The position numbers and the translations under genes are program-made. DNA of 64,000 bases from Neoechinorhynchus agilis (lineage: Eukaryota > Acanthocephala), in assembly GCA_051530055.1 (NCBI GenBank), contig JBMGUZ010000007.1, positions 1 through 64,000 on the forward strand. Direction: 5' to 3'. The notes below the pieces were generated by a model that worked only from the letters and a program-made list of their open reading frames with translations, made no database searches and was not told the origin of the DNA. This document shows positions 31,908 to 44,429 of this stretch, piece after piece; position 1 is the stretch's first letter; every line of letters begins with the position of its first letter.

Positions 31908-32153
31908 TTATACGGCAAACTCAATGTATTCGTACATCTCTTTTTGCCAAGGGCAATGACATTTCATGGTTCGTTTAATTGCAGCGATGCTTTTATCATT
32001 TAATCGAAAGACGTTCAAGTCGCAAAGGCTAAATGGAATGATCATTTCTTGTTTTATTGAAGTTAAAGCGTGTAGCTTGTCCCAAAATAACCTTATTTCC
32101 CAAATCTGAATAAGGCCTCTGTCGAGATGAAAGGAATTAGCCAGGCAATTCAA
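31908..32153 (-). other. Open frame without ATG, possible orphan exon
   Basis: 81 codons ending CDLNVFRLNDKSIAAIKRTM then KCHCPWQKEMYEYIEFAV. Composition looks protein-like but no family is recognised and no start codon opens it; it lies directly upstream of the LRR gene. Confidence 0.25.
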
Positions 32154-32229
32154 GAATGACGGTTTTCAAAAATAAAAACATTTTAATAATTTTACACAAA
32201 CATGAAATCATTCATAGTACCGCTCTGAG

Positions 32230-33960
32230 TCATTCAGCTGCTGTCCTGGTGTAACGGTCGAAAGGACGGATGCAGCGTTCCCTCCCATTGCACCGCCAGA
32301 CTTATGTTTTGTAGGAGGAATGCTCCTGATCTCGGATCGCCAGTGATTCGTCTCGACCTCTTAGACAATTGCTTGACCAGGTCCTATGCCCCGGTACCAA
32401 GCGACTCGAGTGTCTTATCGCCAAAGGTAACAAAATAATGATTTCGACTCACGTCAATGTATTTTGTCCTTTTGCGTTCCTCAGAGGCGATTGCTGCTTC
32501 ACCTGGTTTAAGTGGCGAATTTTATGTTGCTGGCTGCGAACGGCGTTTCAGAGAAGGCATTTGCCTCCCATCGCCACGGGAATACTGTGACACCGTCCGA
32601 TCTACGGCGGCCATCGAGTCGGCAAAGATTGCTCGGCTCTAGGATGTGCGAATTCAAATTATTCAGGGTACGACTAAGAGAATTGTGTTCACTTCGGCGT
32701 GTCGAGAATACCTCTCACCTGATTGCTGACAGACGAAACCATGGCGTTCCGATGGTTCCACGGTCGCTCCACAACGGCAGCGATGGGATGTACGCACCGG
32801 TATCCAAATCTCAGGGGCCAACAGAGGCGATTGGGATAGCGTTGAGCCAAACACTCGATTCTCTAGTAGAGACTGCACCCAATCGAGTTCGGTTCACCAG
32901 GTCACGAGCATCTGAAATTAACGAGTTATGAATTCTCGGTACCAGGGCGTGAGTCCCAAACTGATTGTTTGCAACCATTGACGGGTACCGCGTCGCTGAT
33001 TGAATCTCCACACCAAAGATAAAGCGCCCCAACGAAATCTTCATCCAAAGTGTAATTTTCGCTCAGAACGGATTTAACTATTTTGCGGCTTGCTTCAGAT
33101 GATCTCAAATAAGCTGACAGACAAATATCGGCTGCTTTTCGGATACCCAAAACGCAGGACGACACAGGAAAGGACGCCTCAGACAGCTGAGTATTTAAAA
33201 TTTTCTCGAGTAAGGTTGCTTATCCTTATGTCTAAAAAAGGTTCTGTGCGAAGCTTATACACCAATTTTGGAATAAAGAGGTGTTTCTGATCTGGAACAG
33301 AGCCTCATGTGAAGATAATTCATCAACTCGTTCGTACAGCACCGAAAGTTGCGGTTGAAAATTGGCAATCTCTGCTTGAACATAAGAACCGAAAATGCAA
33401 CTTACTAGAAAACAACTGGTCTTGAGGGATCAATTCTATCCCGGGGGCCAGGTTCTGAAAATCTTTCATTATAGTTTGCCTGCACGCCTCATCTTCCACG
33501 TTCATCACTAAAATCTCGCATTTCGCTGCATTCGATTCAATTCCAATTTTCGCCGTCTCCTTCACGAGCGTCTCCAAATCGCGCAGTACAACAGAGGGGT
33601 GACCCCCGAGCGTTGCATCATCCAGGTACCAGCCGTTAAAGCTGGACGAGAGAGACAACATCAAGTGGTAGTCCCATAGGCATTAACGAAATATCAAAAT
33701 GCTTCCGGCGTGATCTCCAACTACTTCGGGCAAATCTGCTAAGGGAACAGTGTTGAATGCATTTTTGAAATCACATTTCAAGATCACGCTCGGTTTTGAG
33801 TTTTCGGTGATGAACGTGCGGAGTGAATGAGCAATCGCCCATGTGCCACAAGGTGTACAGCAGCCCAACTGAGTCGGGCGATGCAGTATCCCTACTTTTT
33901 GCGTGATCCTTTTATTTAAAAATTTTGCCGTTTAGCGGCGCAGAGTTGTGCCAATTGCAA
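32230..33960 (-). mobile_element. Non-LTR element with restriction-like endonuclease, broken copy
   Basis: Minus-strand pieces in order: RT (LKCDFKNAFNTV; then WYLDDATLGG, an unusual YLDD box), a linker (RKAADICLSAYLRS), a zinc-binding piece (SHRCRCGATVEPSERHGFVC) and an endonuclease-like part (around 32600). Frames are interrupted several times. I do not assign a clade beyond restriction-like-endonuclease type. Confidence 0.6.
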
Positions 33961-34119
33961 TGGGGCGAATTCCTCCTTCCTTTTTTTGCGAGGGCACACA
34001 AACATGCGCCGAAAAATAGCTCAATTGCTTTCGGAATCAACTCTTCCCATGCAAATTGGTCGATTAAGCGTGCCAATGCATTTTCAAGGAACCGAGCAGC
34101 GCCAATGAAGGCGCTTTGA

Positions 34120-34580
34120 GTGCTTTTGGAACATTAGAGCGAGATGTTCTACTACGAGTTCGGAGGAGCAGATTAGAGCGTACCTCTCGTGGAATGTATT
34201 AAGTTTTTGGAATAGGTTAGAAGAAAAATTACAGAAGGTTTGATATGCGAAGAAGATCGCTGGAAGGATTTCGAGCATGTATCAAAAAGATTTTGATCGA
34301 TGGAACCAAAAGTTTTATGAATGTCAATTTGGATGAGTCGAGAGATAAATATAGAGTGTGCGTCGAGATTATAAAGAAGAGAATCGTAGATGCAAAGAAG
34401 TCCATGCGTACACGAAAAGACAGACCGGAAACCGAATTTAGTGCATGAAATTCTTCGACTGAAGATTTGCAGGAGGTGTGCTTTAAAGCATATCTCTGAG
34501 GATACTTGGGTGGGCTGTTGAAATGCTAGAATCTTTATTTTCGAGCTTTCGTAGTCCAACCGCTTCCTCGGGAAAGTCCA
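34120..34580 (-). mobile_element. LINE RT fragment
   Basis: Minus-strand piece FISRLIQIDIHKTFGSIDQNL matches the LINE RT motif LIQLDLLKAFDSVDH. Confidence 0.5.
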
Positions 34581-34581
34581 A

Positions 34582-34718
34582 AGGCGCACGGAGATGTGAA
34601 GTTCGTTAAAATAGCGACATCACTGCGGAAAGTTAGTCCAGCCTGTTGAACGATTCTGTGGTTTTTGCCATTAAGCTTCGATATCGCTACTTTAACGAAC
34701 TTCACATCTCCATGCGCC
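34582..34718. repeat. Inverted pair of retroelement 3' tails
   Basis: 34582-34621 and 34680-34718 are reverse complements with few mismatches. Outside them, both sides carry the same tail motif (gaggaag...aaagctcgaaaat). Confidence 0.65.
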
Positions 34719-34743
34719 TTTTGTAGATTCTTGAGGAAGACGG

Positions 34744-35187
34744 CTAAAGTTCGAAAATCTTTACATTTGCTTTTCGTTCACAAATTCCTACTTTTCGTCC
34801 AATTCTGCAACTGTCGCCACGATTGTTAATCAGCTGATTGCCGCGCTGATTCGCTGCAACCGGAAGCTGCTGGAGCGCATATCGCCGGTGGCATGTTTTA
34901 GCATCTTTCCTAGCCAGGAGATGAAATAATCGGCTTCTTTTCCGAGGCATCCCAGTGTTTCCACCGCAATCGGGATGAAAATATATTGATGCCCAACGAG
35001 CGAGGAGTACTTCTGCCGCTTCTTTTCCTCGCTGAAGCTGGCGACTGCTCCCGCTTTTGAAATGACATTCCGTAAGTGGGATGCTGCGAGCGTGTTGGGG
35101 CAGGTAAAATCCCAAACCAGTATTTTCCCGGAGCACCATAGGGGGGGCTCCATCAGGGCGTTTACCGTCGTTCCGGGATAGTAACAA
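34744..35187 (-). mobile_element. Restriction-like endonuclease domain fragment
   Basis: Minus strand encodes GKRPDGAPP in one frame and GKILVWDFTCPNTLAASHL in the next, the (R)PDG...WD.TC motif pair of the PD-(D/E)XK-type nuclease also seen at 37950-38100. Frame-broken. Confidence 0.55.
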
Positions 35188-35676
35188 CAGTCCTATCTCA
35201 AATGATTATTTAAAAACGTGATTATTCTCAAAGGTTATATGTGCAAACGCCGCATCGAGTGAAAAAGTACAGATAATGTTAAAAATACGATCAATGAAGC
35301 GAATGGGAAACAATTTATATTTACAAGATTGCACCGAGAACTTTCGAAAAAAAACGCGGTTTGTACCGTTAAGGCATGACCACAAAAAAGTGATCCGTGG
35401 TCTATAAGATAAGACATTTTATTCGGTTGAAAAGAAATCAAACAGCGACCACTGTCACCGTAAAGATGATCTCCGATCACAGAAAAGGGTTGCAATATTT
35501 CCGGGACAAACCTGGACATAGAAGAGGGCCCAGATACAAAACCCAACGTCAAAAACATCTCTGTCTTCATCGAGATGTACAATTCAAGACGAAAAAACTC
35601 AGCACCTGCTTTTCCGAAAATTTCAGGAAACCGTTGTTCAATGTCCCGCAAGCTTTCTCAACTAACAAAAACTTCT

Positions 35677-36677
35677 TTATCCAAGCCTCTGCTGAAGTTC
35701 CCGTTCTCTTGTCTTCTCAATCTTATCAAGTCGATGTTTGGACTTGTTACCAAGAAGACCTCCGCCCCATTGTTTACGGATCTAAAACAAAAGACGACCG
35801 TAACTTTCCAAAGTTTTCGAAACCTACCTCATCGACCCGATCGTTAAAATCAGCTCGAACTGCTTCAACGATCGTTTTTAAAGCATTCTTATCTTCGGGT
35901 CTCACGTTCTCAAGTGCAAGACAAGTGACGGTCTTTCGACCAACAACTTGGCCTAAACGACTTTTGCTCTTTACAATCGCGTAAGGAACTCCCATTTTAC
36001 GGCACAAAGCAGGTAAATGCAAGACAATCTCCAATGGATCAATATCGTGGGCAATGATAACCAATTGCACTTTCTTCTTTTCGATGAGTCTCGTCACTTG
36101 ATTGATTCCACAAATCAAATACCTCTTCGAAGGACTCTGATCGATTTGTTTCCCTTCCGCTCGAGCTTTTGCTTCCTGTTTTAATTTGAGGCGGCGGGCG
36201 TACCGATTTTCAGGATGGTATTTTTCAAGAAGTTTCAAAACATTCTGCGCGATTTGTCTCTTAAGAGTAAATCGAAATTGATTGATTGGAGGGGGAACTT
36301 TAAGACGCTTAAGAAGAACTGCGCGTTGTCGCTGGATTCGAACGTATCGAGGCCATCGAACGAATCGACTCAAATCGCGTTTCGGACGAATCGCCTGACC
36401 AATTCCGTAAGTCTTAATGGTTGGTCTATACAACGAATTCTTTTCTTTTTTGTGCTTTAAGGTCTGTTGGGCGGCCTTCTGAGCCACGGAAGGAGCCTTG
36501 GCCACTTTCTTTTTGCCGGACTTTTGCTTCTTCGGAGCCTGCGATCGGGAAAAAAAAGGTTAAAGAATTCAAGTCGCGCGAAATGGCATCAGAACATTCG
36601 GCTTTAATATCTTCAGGAAATCGGACCTATCATTGAACGTCATCACTTGCCACTGAGAATTCCCAAAAACTCACCAT
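35677..36677 (-). CDS. RPL7A: Ribosomal protein eL8 (L7a), left arm, three exons
   Basis: Exons 36675-36677 (the ATG alone), 35828-36538 and 35677-35781 on the minus strand, mirroring the right-arm gene exactly. The encoded 272 aa are close to the 266 aa of human eL8 and carry the L7Ae RNA-binding core ([26 protein letters not shown]) in the C-terminal half. Introns follow GT-AG. It is a 60S subunit protein that binds kink-turn rRNA. See the right-arm copy for splice details. Confidence 0.93.
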
Positions 36678-37269
36678 CGATTGTTCGGAACAACTTTTAG
36701 GTTCTCGGAGAAAAGCGAAGAAAGCGTAGATTCCGTAGAAACGAAAGAACGGTCTTTTGCTGTCTTCGAGGATTCTTTACGGGCTCAAAATGAGAAATGA
36801 TTTTTTCTTCAATCGCATGAAGGTATTTCATGGATTTGTTTTAAGAACTTTTGGGCGTTTTTTGAACGAGTTCAATTTTTAGGACTTTTTTTACGTAGTT
36901 ATGTAGAACTGCCGGTCGTTTTGATTTTGATCGAAATCGATTTATTTGTAAATATCTCATTTGGTTTCTGTAAAGGTGACTTTTTGTTTGTGTGAAGACA
37001 GCCCAATGAAGTATTTGACCTTGGACGAAAGTAAAATCGCCAAAAACTTAAAATGTGAGGATTTTTTTCTGCGTTCATTGGTTCTGTTGAGTAAATCATT
37101 GACTTTTACTTTAAGGACAAAATATTCGCTTTTTTTTAATAATCTTTTTATAGATTTGGCTTTTGGCAATCAGCATTCATCAAATTAACGAAACTCTCTT
37201 GATTGCGGCTGCTCAATAAATATTCTGTGTAAAAAGTTAAAATTAAATAGGTTTTTTTTAAAATCACTT

Positions 37270-38425
37270 CTAATCCCCAGATTGTTATATGAGGTCCGCA
37301 CAGCAACATTCTTCAAACATAAGGAAGTATTGGCTAAGCTCGACTCGAGCGTATTTTAAATGTCCAGCTCTCAGATGAGGCGTGGCGGCAAGCTTCATTG
37401 CCTGTGTCATCTGGGGGATTGGGCATTCGGGCGCTAGTGGACCTTGCTTTGCCGGCCTTTCTTGGATCGTTTGAGGCGAGCCTACCAGTATCGAAGAAAA
37501 TTTTGAAGGAAAAGTTCTGTCTTGGCCGGGATTTCGTGGTGGCAGTTGAAGAATGGTGCCAGCAGACAGGCGCTAACCATGTTCCCGTGAATGGCCTCAG
37601 ACAGTCGATCTGGGACGGGCCTCTTGTCGCGAGAGCTCACAGCTCTCTACTTTCCGGTTCTCGCGATGGGGTCGTCCGAGCTAGACTGTTGGCAGTTTCA
37701 ACACGAGAATCTGGGGCGTTTTTGGAGGCTGGTCCTCTGGCGTCTGTGGGAACTCTTCTTACTGACGAGGTAACGAGGATCGCAGTATCCTTAAGACTTG
37801 GTCTCCCGATATCCACGCCCCATCGCTGTCGATGTGGGTCTTTGGTTGATGCTCTCGGGCAACACGGTCTCGTTTGCCGAAAGTAAGGAGGAAGGTTCTC
37901 ACGCCATTCTGAGATCAACAGCGTAATTTCTCGGGCGTTGAGAACGGCGAACTTCCCCAACACCTTGGAGCCCACCCATCTTTGTCGACTAGACGTTCGC
38001 CGATCTGACGGAATTTCGGTCTTCCCGTGGCGGGAGGGCAAATGCCTTCTCTGGGACGCCACGTGTGTGAACACCCTCGCAGCCAGCAACATTCCCTACT
38101 CCCTCGAAATCGCCGGTGCTGCCGCCAGTACAGCGGAAGGGAAGAAAATACGGAAATATATTCAGTTATCGAGGGCTCACTATTTTGTCTCCTTTGGGGT
38201 AGAGACGTATGGAGCGCTCGGCACTCTCTCTACTACAGGATCTCTCGAAGAAATTGAGAGAGGCAACCGGAGACTCGAGAGCAGGCGTATTCCTTCGGCA
38301 AAATATCTCGCTGGCAGTACAACGAGGCAATGCTGCCAGCGTGATGGCGACGGTCGAGGAAGGACAAAAGCTGGATTTTGGCGGGAGGTAGTTAATGTTC
38401 TTCAAACAGATTGTTTGAATTGTTA
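37270..38425 (+). mobile_element. Non-LTR element with restriction-like endonuclease, 3' half
   Basis: 37398-37886 encodes LPVSSGGLGIRAL..., a typical post-RT linker, and HRCRCGSLVDALGQHGLVCR, a probable zinc ribbon. 37938-38426 in the next frame encodes RRSDGISVFPWREGKCLLWD and a helical tail (VETYGALG), the endonuclease. The two parts are out of frame with each other, so the copy is dead though well preserved. Confidence 0.65.
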
Positions 38426-39239
38426 AAAATATATATCTTTATTCTAAAGTGAAATTTTAATGGAACTTAAAGTGTTTAGTCGTTAAAAGTCAGAATCCAC
38501 GATTTAGACGATCCTTAAAATTGGATTAAATTATGAAAACATTTGGGAAACAAAATCGATTTTTCTGTTCATTACTTACCACTGGCCGTTGAACGATACA
38601 ATTCAATCGTTTCGCCTAACTTAGCAGCACTTTCATCATGAAGCTCGCTTATTTTGCTGACTTTTTGCTGTAGTCAACGCTATGAATCTCAGCCACAAAT
38701 CAACAAGGAATTATACTCTCCTCGATGGGCGGAAATGCTATCAGACAATTATATGGAAACGATGCCATTCTCACAGACAAAACAAAAATCATCTATAAAG
38801 CTACATCATCTATACCAATCACGTAAACAAATGATCAAATCCCATAATAAGAGCCTTTGTTATCTCAATTTTTTACTTTATAAGTTGTATCCCGTCGAGG
38901 TAAAAGTTCTCCCTAAATACCAATTGTTATTTGGCTGCTACTTATAAGCCGAGTCAGAGATGTGAGACCTGAGCTTTTATGGCTTCTAAGGATTCCGAAT
39001 TACCCTGTGGGGGATAATTCTTTTATTATATATTAATAGATTCGTTATTTCTTTCCTGATCTCTTGGCTCGGATACCAGCCTTATGGACGTCAGGAAGTA
39101 AGTAAAATGATAAACCGACTCAAGATATAGACAAATAACTACCATACAAAAGAATATTCTTAATATGAACTATGTGGTATGCATCTGTCATAAATAAATC
39201 ATTTTAGCAGGCTGCTATTATTTTTGTCAGTTATTCTTT
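38425..39239. other. Arm sequence next to the centre (segments A' and B)
   Basis: 38425-38619 (A') occurs inverted twice on the right side, at 44236-44430 and, with changes, at 43410-43612. 38620-39239 (B) occurs once on each side. Confidence 0.7.
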
Positions 39240-39599
39240 CTAATTTTAAATACTAATTAATCAAAACAAGGAAATAATGCCTCGATTACTTGTGAAAGAC
39301 ACCAAATGAGGTCAAATTGACATCGTTCAATTTCGGTGGAGCAAAACTAAAACCATACTTTAGTATTGTCTTTAAAGTGCAAGAGAACGAATCAAAAATG
39401 GCGATCAAGTGAACATCAAATGCTAAGGAGAAATCATTGGCTCAAATTTGTGATGAGTTGAGAGAAAATCTCGACGATGATTCTTGTACAATCAACCAAT
39501 CTTTGGCAAACGCAACCTGCGAGAATTGTTAACGCGATCAATTACAGCCGAAGAAATCTTAAACTTTGGGATGCTTGAGATGGTAGACGAAATGGTCCT

Positions 39600-40483
39600 A
39601 GACAAAAATTGCAAATTACAAGCGCCGACATCCTTTCATCCGCGCCTCTCTTCCTTACCATTGCTCTTAACCCTAACCTTTCATCTCCGACGATCTTGAG
39701 TGGCTCCACATCCAACTTCATCTCCCCCTCCGCAATGGCAAACGTGAGATCTCTATCGTTGGCCTTTATCGCCCTCCTTCCTCAAACATCCCCAACACAC
39801 TTCAACAAATAGACCCAGATCACTTCATCATATTGGGCGATTTTAACAAACTGCCGATCCCGTCCTCGCCCTCTCATCTCTCCCAACTCGTTACTTTCCC
39901 CACACGCTTCTCCTCCCGCCTTGATAAAATTTTCTCAAACATCAGGCAATACTCGTACACTACCAAATTTCCCCCAATCGCCTCGTCTGACCATTGTTCC
40001 ATCCTTCTCTCCTCTGCATCACCTCAAAAACGTTCCTATTCCGACCCTTACGTTTTCTGGGATAAACGTGATCATCATACACAATCCTTTGCTGCATGCG
40101 CCAATTCTCTTATCACGCAAAACCGCTCTACCATCTTTGGCCCCGACCCCTTGATTGCAATGGGCTCTTTGTTAAATATAATAGAATCTGCGATGAAGGC
40201 CTCATTTCCTCGCAAAACAATACGAATCTCGAACCGCGACCCTCCATGGTTCTCGCCTTTTCTAAAAACCCTTGAAATCCAGGTCACCAAAGCTTTCCGG
40301 TCAGGTAATCCTGCTTACCCCCCCCTCCACTCCACACTGACCAAACGCATAAGTATAGCCCGCAAATTATTCCTCTCATCTCGTCTCTCGTCCGCTCCCA
40401 ATTGAAACTGGTGGCGTGAAATAAAAAATGTCACTGGTCTTGGTAGATCCACCCGATTCGCATCTCTCCCCAAATCCACGGGC
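39600..40483 (+). mobile_element. LINE endonuclease fragment (family 1)
   Basis: Plus strand encodes the APE-type endonuclease signature ISIVGLYRPP (about 39750), then LGDFNKLP at 39833 and SSDHCSIL at 39990, followed by the linker toward RT. It ends where the gypsy fossil begins. Confidence 0.7.
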
Positions 40484-42900
40484 TGACCAAGGATCCGAAA
40501 CTTTTGACATCGCGTAAACTAAAGGTCGATGATCAGTGTTAATCGTAAACGATCGGCCCTCGGCGTAATATCGAAAATGTCGGACAGCGAGATACATGGC
40601 CAGATGCTCGCGATCGAAGGTGCTGTACCGTTGTTCAGGTTTACTCAATTGTTTGTCGAAACAACGCCAATAGCGAACTCGGATGCATCCGTACTGATAG
40701 AAATTGGTGCGTCGGTCACTGCATGTGAAAGCATCGTTGCGTTTGCTAGAGCGGCTTCATTTTTTTCGAATGCTGAAGCCATTTCAACTGTCCAAGAAAA
40801 ACCTCGTAGATTTGTTTGCCAGATAACGCTTGGTAGAGCGGACGCATCAGACGGGCTGCCGAAGGGATGAAATTATGATAATAATTTACCGTACCAACAA
40901 ATCCTTGCAAAGCTTTGGTGGATGTTGGAGGAGGGAAACTGCGAATCGCGCCTACTTTATCTGGCAATTGTACTGCAGCCCGTCCATTGACACGGTGTCC
41001 CAGGAAATCGATTTGTTCTACCCCGAACTCACACTTATCTGGGTTCAGAACGAGGCCGTACTCTGAGAGTCGATCGAACAATCTTCGTAGGTGTTTCCTG
41101 TGCTCGGATCGATTTGAACTCGCGATCAGTATATCATCTAAGTAGACGAAAGCAAAATCCATACCTGAACAAACCGTATCCATTAACCGCTGGAATGTTT
41201 GTGCAGCATTTTTCAACCCGAAAGGAATACGAAGAAATTCAAAAAGGCCAAAAGGCGTAATAATCACAGTTTTTGGTATGTCTTGTTCCGCCACCCGAAT
41301 TTGATGATACCCTCGGACGAGGTCTATTTTCGAGAAAATCGTTGTTCCAGCGAGTTTAGCTGAAAAACCTTGTATTCGAGGAATCGGATATCTGTCGGGC
41401 GTTGTGATATCATTTAGCCTGCGGTAATAACCACAAGGACGCCATCCACCGCCTGATTTGGGCACGAGATACAACGGAGACGACCACTGGCTATTTGAGC
41501 GTCTAATGATTCCAAGATCCTCCATATTTTTGAATTCGGATTTAGTAATAGCGAGTTTATTGGGTGGGAGGCGTCGCGGTCTAGCATGGAGTGGTTGTCC
41601 TTGTGTCTCAATAATGTGCTCCACTACATGTTTGGTCGAAACGTCCGAAAAGGTAGGTCTCGTTATATCGGGGAAATCTGCGAGAATTTTACTAAATTCT
41701 TCGTTCTTCGATCCGAGGAAATCGACGCTGAGGGCTTCTATCGATACAGGAACGGAGGCTAATGGTATCGTTGCGAAAGTTTCTGCTCTAACCAGCTGCT
41801 TATTCCTTACGTCGACCAGCAAACCTGAGTGTCGAAGGAAATCAGCGCCTAGGATAGGGTGTTTAACCGCGGCAAGAGTGAACATCCATTCCGTCTGAGT
41901 TTTACCGAAATTCAACTGCAGTAGCTTATTGCCGAATGTTGGGACTGTTGAACCGTTTGCAGCTGTAAGTGCTCCGCCAGAGTGCTTGGTCTGTTTATCG
42001 AGTGTTGTGGCTGGAAGGGCGCTGACTTCGGCACCAGTATCGACTAGGAACCGTCGTCCAGTTTGGCGTTCGTTTAGAAAAAAGAGGCTATTGACAGATG
42101 GACCGATCGTCATTGCCTCTACTAATGATCGGTCAATTCGTTTCTTGGGTTGGCTTTCAATTTGAAATCCGCCGATCGATTACAAGGTGATCTACATTTG
42201 CTTGCTGTATCTCCAAATTTACGGTGGTAATAGCATAAATCTGATACTGTTACTGAGATTTGCTTGGTCGCAATCTTTTTCTTAATTGAGGACGCTAAAG
42301 GTTATCTTGATTGCCAAATGTTGTCAGCAGCGCGTGCAAGCTCACGAGGTTCGGTTATTTTTGAATGAACTAGAATAGATCGGATCTCCTCGGGCATGCG
42401 TTCAAGAAATATTTCGCGGAATAAGAAACATGGTGGGTTGCTTTCGAGGTACGCTAGCATCTCATCCATTAACGTTGAAGGCCTTTCGCCTCCAAGCTCC
42501 CTTATGTGAAGGATTCGATTTGCCCTCTCACTTTGTGACAAACTATACGTTTCCAGCAAGCGCTTTTTGAGCTGGGCGTACTTTCCTGACTTTGGCGGTG
42601 ATTCCAGAATGTCGATAATCCTTATTGTAGTGTCTTGATCAATTGAAGCAATAACGTAGTGATATTTTGTTTCATCTGTTGAAATATTTCGTAATGCAAA
42701 TTGAGCCCCAGCTTGGACGAATCAGATTCGTGGTGGGGGAGCTTCAGAGAAACGGCGTTCAAGTTGCTATTCCCTTCTACTGTCGAACCACGGTCGACAG
42801 CGTCGGGGTCACCAATTGTTGTGATAGCTGACATCAGTAGATCCAAAAATCTACTGTCGCCGCACAAAAATGTTTTTTTACTCAACATAACACGGAAAAC
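40484..42900 (-). mobile_element. Ty3/gypsy LTR retrotransposon fossil, incomplete
   Basis: Recognisable parts on the minus strand: gag (about 42300-42880), aspartic protease ([10 protein letters not shown]), reverse transcriptase with YLDD and part of RNase H (around 40500-40650). Integrase and both LTRs were not found, so it is a truncated, broken fossil with at least a few breaks. Age cannot be judged without an LTR pair; domain motifs are still clear, so it is probably not very ancient. Confidence 0.85.
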
Positions 42901-43409
42901 GTTAACATGGACCTTATGACGTCGTTAATGGTCACTACATTATTAGGTTTTTCCTGCTGTTATTACAGATAAACCTTCATCTTAGCTGGCCTCAATCTTC
43001 TCCTAATCTTTCAAAGTCAATGGCCTACTGACTGCTTCCGAAACGGTTAATTTATTTAATTCTCAAACTTAGTTAACAAATTTCATATTGTTGTAGCAGT
43101 TAATCAATACAACTTTCTTACCATTCGAAGTAACGGCATTGGAGGCTATATTTAAATACTATCTTGAACGTCAATTATCTCTAGTCTACAAAGAACGTAT
43201 AAAACACACAAAACGAATTGATTTGAATGATTTTTGTACCTACAGAATCAACTATCCTCGCTAATTGCATAAAAATCGACGGCAAAATTAAAACAGAATT
43301 TAGATTAAAAGTCGTAAGTCTTTAGGGAAAAATGATAATTTCATTTCCTTATATCCATTTCCGATAATAAAAATAATACTTTAAAGCGTATAAATTTTCG
43401 TTGACTACA

Positions 43410-43612
43410 AAGTTAGGCGAAACGATTGAATTGTATCGTTCAACGGCCAGTGGTAAGTAATGAACAGAAAAATCGATTTTGTTTCCAAAATGTTTTCATA
43501 ATTTAATCCAATTTTAAGGATCGTCTAAATCGTGGATTCTGACTTTTAACGACTAAACACTTTAAGTTCCATTAAAATTTCACTTTAGAATAAAGATATA
43601 TATTTTTAACAG
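43410..43612 (+). repeat. Extra partial copy of arm segment A
   Basis: Direct repeat of 44236-44430. It shares gttgactaca with 44177-44186, then lacks about 46 nt, then continues from aagttaggc. It ends 3 bp before the right arm begins. Confidence 0.8.
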
Positions 43613-44187
43613 TATAAAGAATAACTGACAAAAATAATAGCAGCCTGCTAAAATGATTTATTTATGACAGATGCATACCACATAGTTCATATTAAGAATA
43701 TTCTTTTGTATGGTAGTTATTTGTCTATATCTTGAGTCGGTTTATCATTTTACTTACTTCCTGACGTCCATAAGGCTGGTATCCGAGCCAAGAGATCAGG
43801 AAAGAAATAACGAATCTATTAATATATAATAAAAGAATTATCCCCCACAGGGTAATTCGGAATCCTTAGAAGCCATAAAAGCTCAGGTCTCACATCTCTG
43901 ACTCGGCTTATAAGTAGCAGCCAAATAACAATTGGTATTTAGGGAGAACTTTTACCTCGACGGGATACAACTTATAAAGTAAAAAATTGAGATAACAAAG
44001 GCTCTTATTATGGGATTTGATCATTTGTTTACGTGATTGGTATAGATGATGTAGCTTTATAGATGATTTTTGTTTTGTCTGTGAGAATGGCATCGTTTCC
44101 ATATAATTGTCTGATAGCATTTCCGCCCATCGAGGAGAGTATAATTCCTTGTTGATTTGTGGCTGAGATTCATAGCGTTGACTACAG

Positions 44188-44275
44188 CAAAAAGTCAGCA
44201 AAATAAGCGAGCTTCATGATGAAAGTGCTGCTAAGTTAGGCAAAACGATTGAATTGTATCGTTCAACGGCCAGTG
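44188..44275 (+). other. Possible orphan exon
   Basis: 88 nt flanked by ttgactacag and a perfect GTAAGT donor, open in one frame (QKVSKISELHDESAAKLGK then TIELYRSTAS), helical in character. The left arm holds the mirror copy (38580-38667). The extra A copy keeps only its last third and the donor. No family recognised. Confidence 0.3.
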
Positions 44276-44429
44276 GTAAGTAATGAACAGAAAAATCGAT
44301 TTTGTTTCCCAAATGTTTTCATAATTTAATCCAATTTTAAGGATCGTCTAAATCGTGGATTCTGACTTTTAACGACTAAACACTTTAAGTTCCATTAAAA
44401 TTTCACTTTAGAATAAAGATATATATTTT

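Larger units (their letters stand above)
19179..39239. repeat. Left arm of giant inverted repeat
   Basis: Mirrors 43616-64000. Coordinate sums are constant: 83178 for left positions below about 35290, 82856 up to about 37250 and 82855 beyond, the shifts being the poly(T) tract and a 1-nt homopolymer change. All open frames in both arms are identical in protein sequence. The left limit is set only by the window end on the other side. Confidence 0.97.
39240..43615. other. Unique centre of the palindrome
   Basis: Not mirrored. Holds a LINE fragment, a Ty3/gypsy fossil and an extra A copy. 39240-39600 and 42900-43410 contain no recognisable gene. Confidence 0.85.

Noticed and set aside
35235-35651. 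138-codon frame downstream of eL8 (mirror 47205 onward)
   Set aside because: Likely 3' untranslated or intergenic sequence; antisense frames are equally long and no domain is visible.
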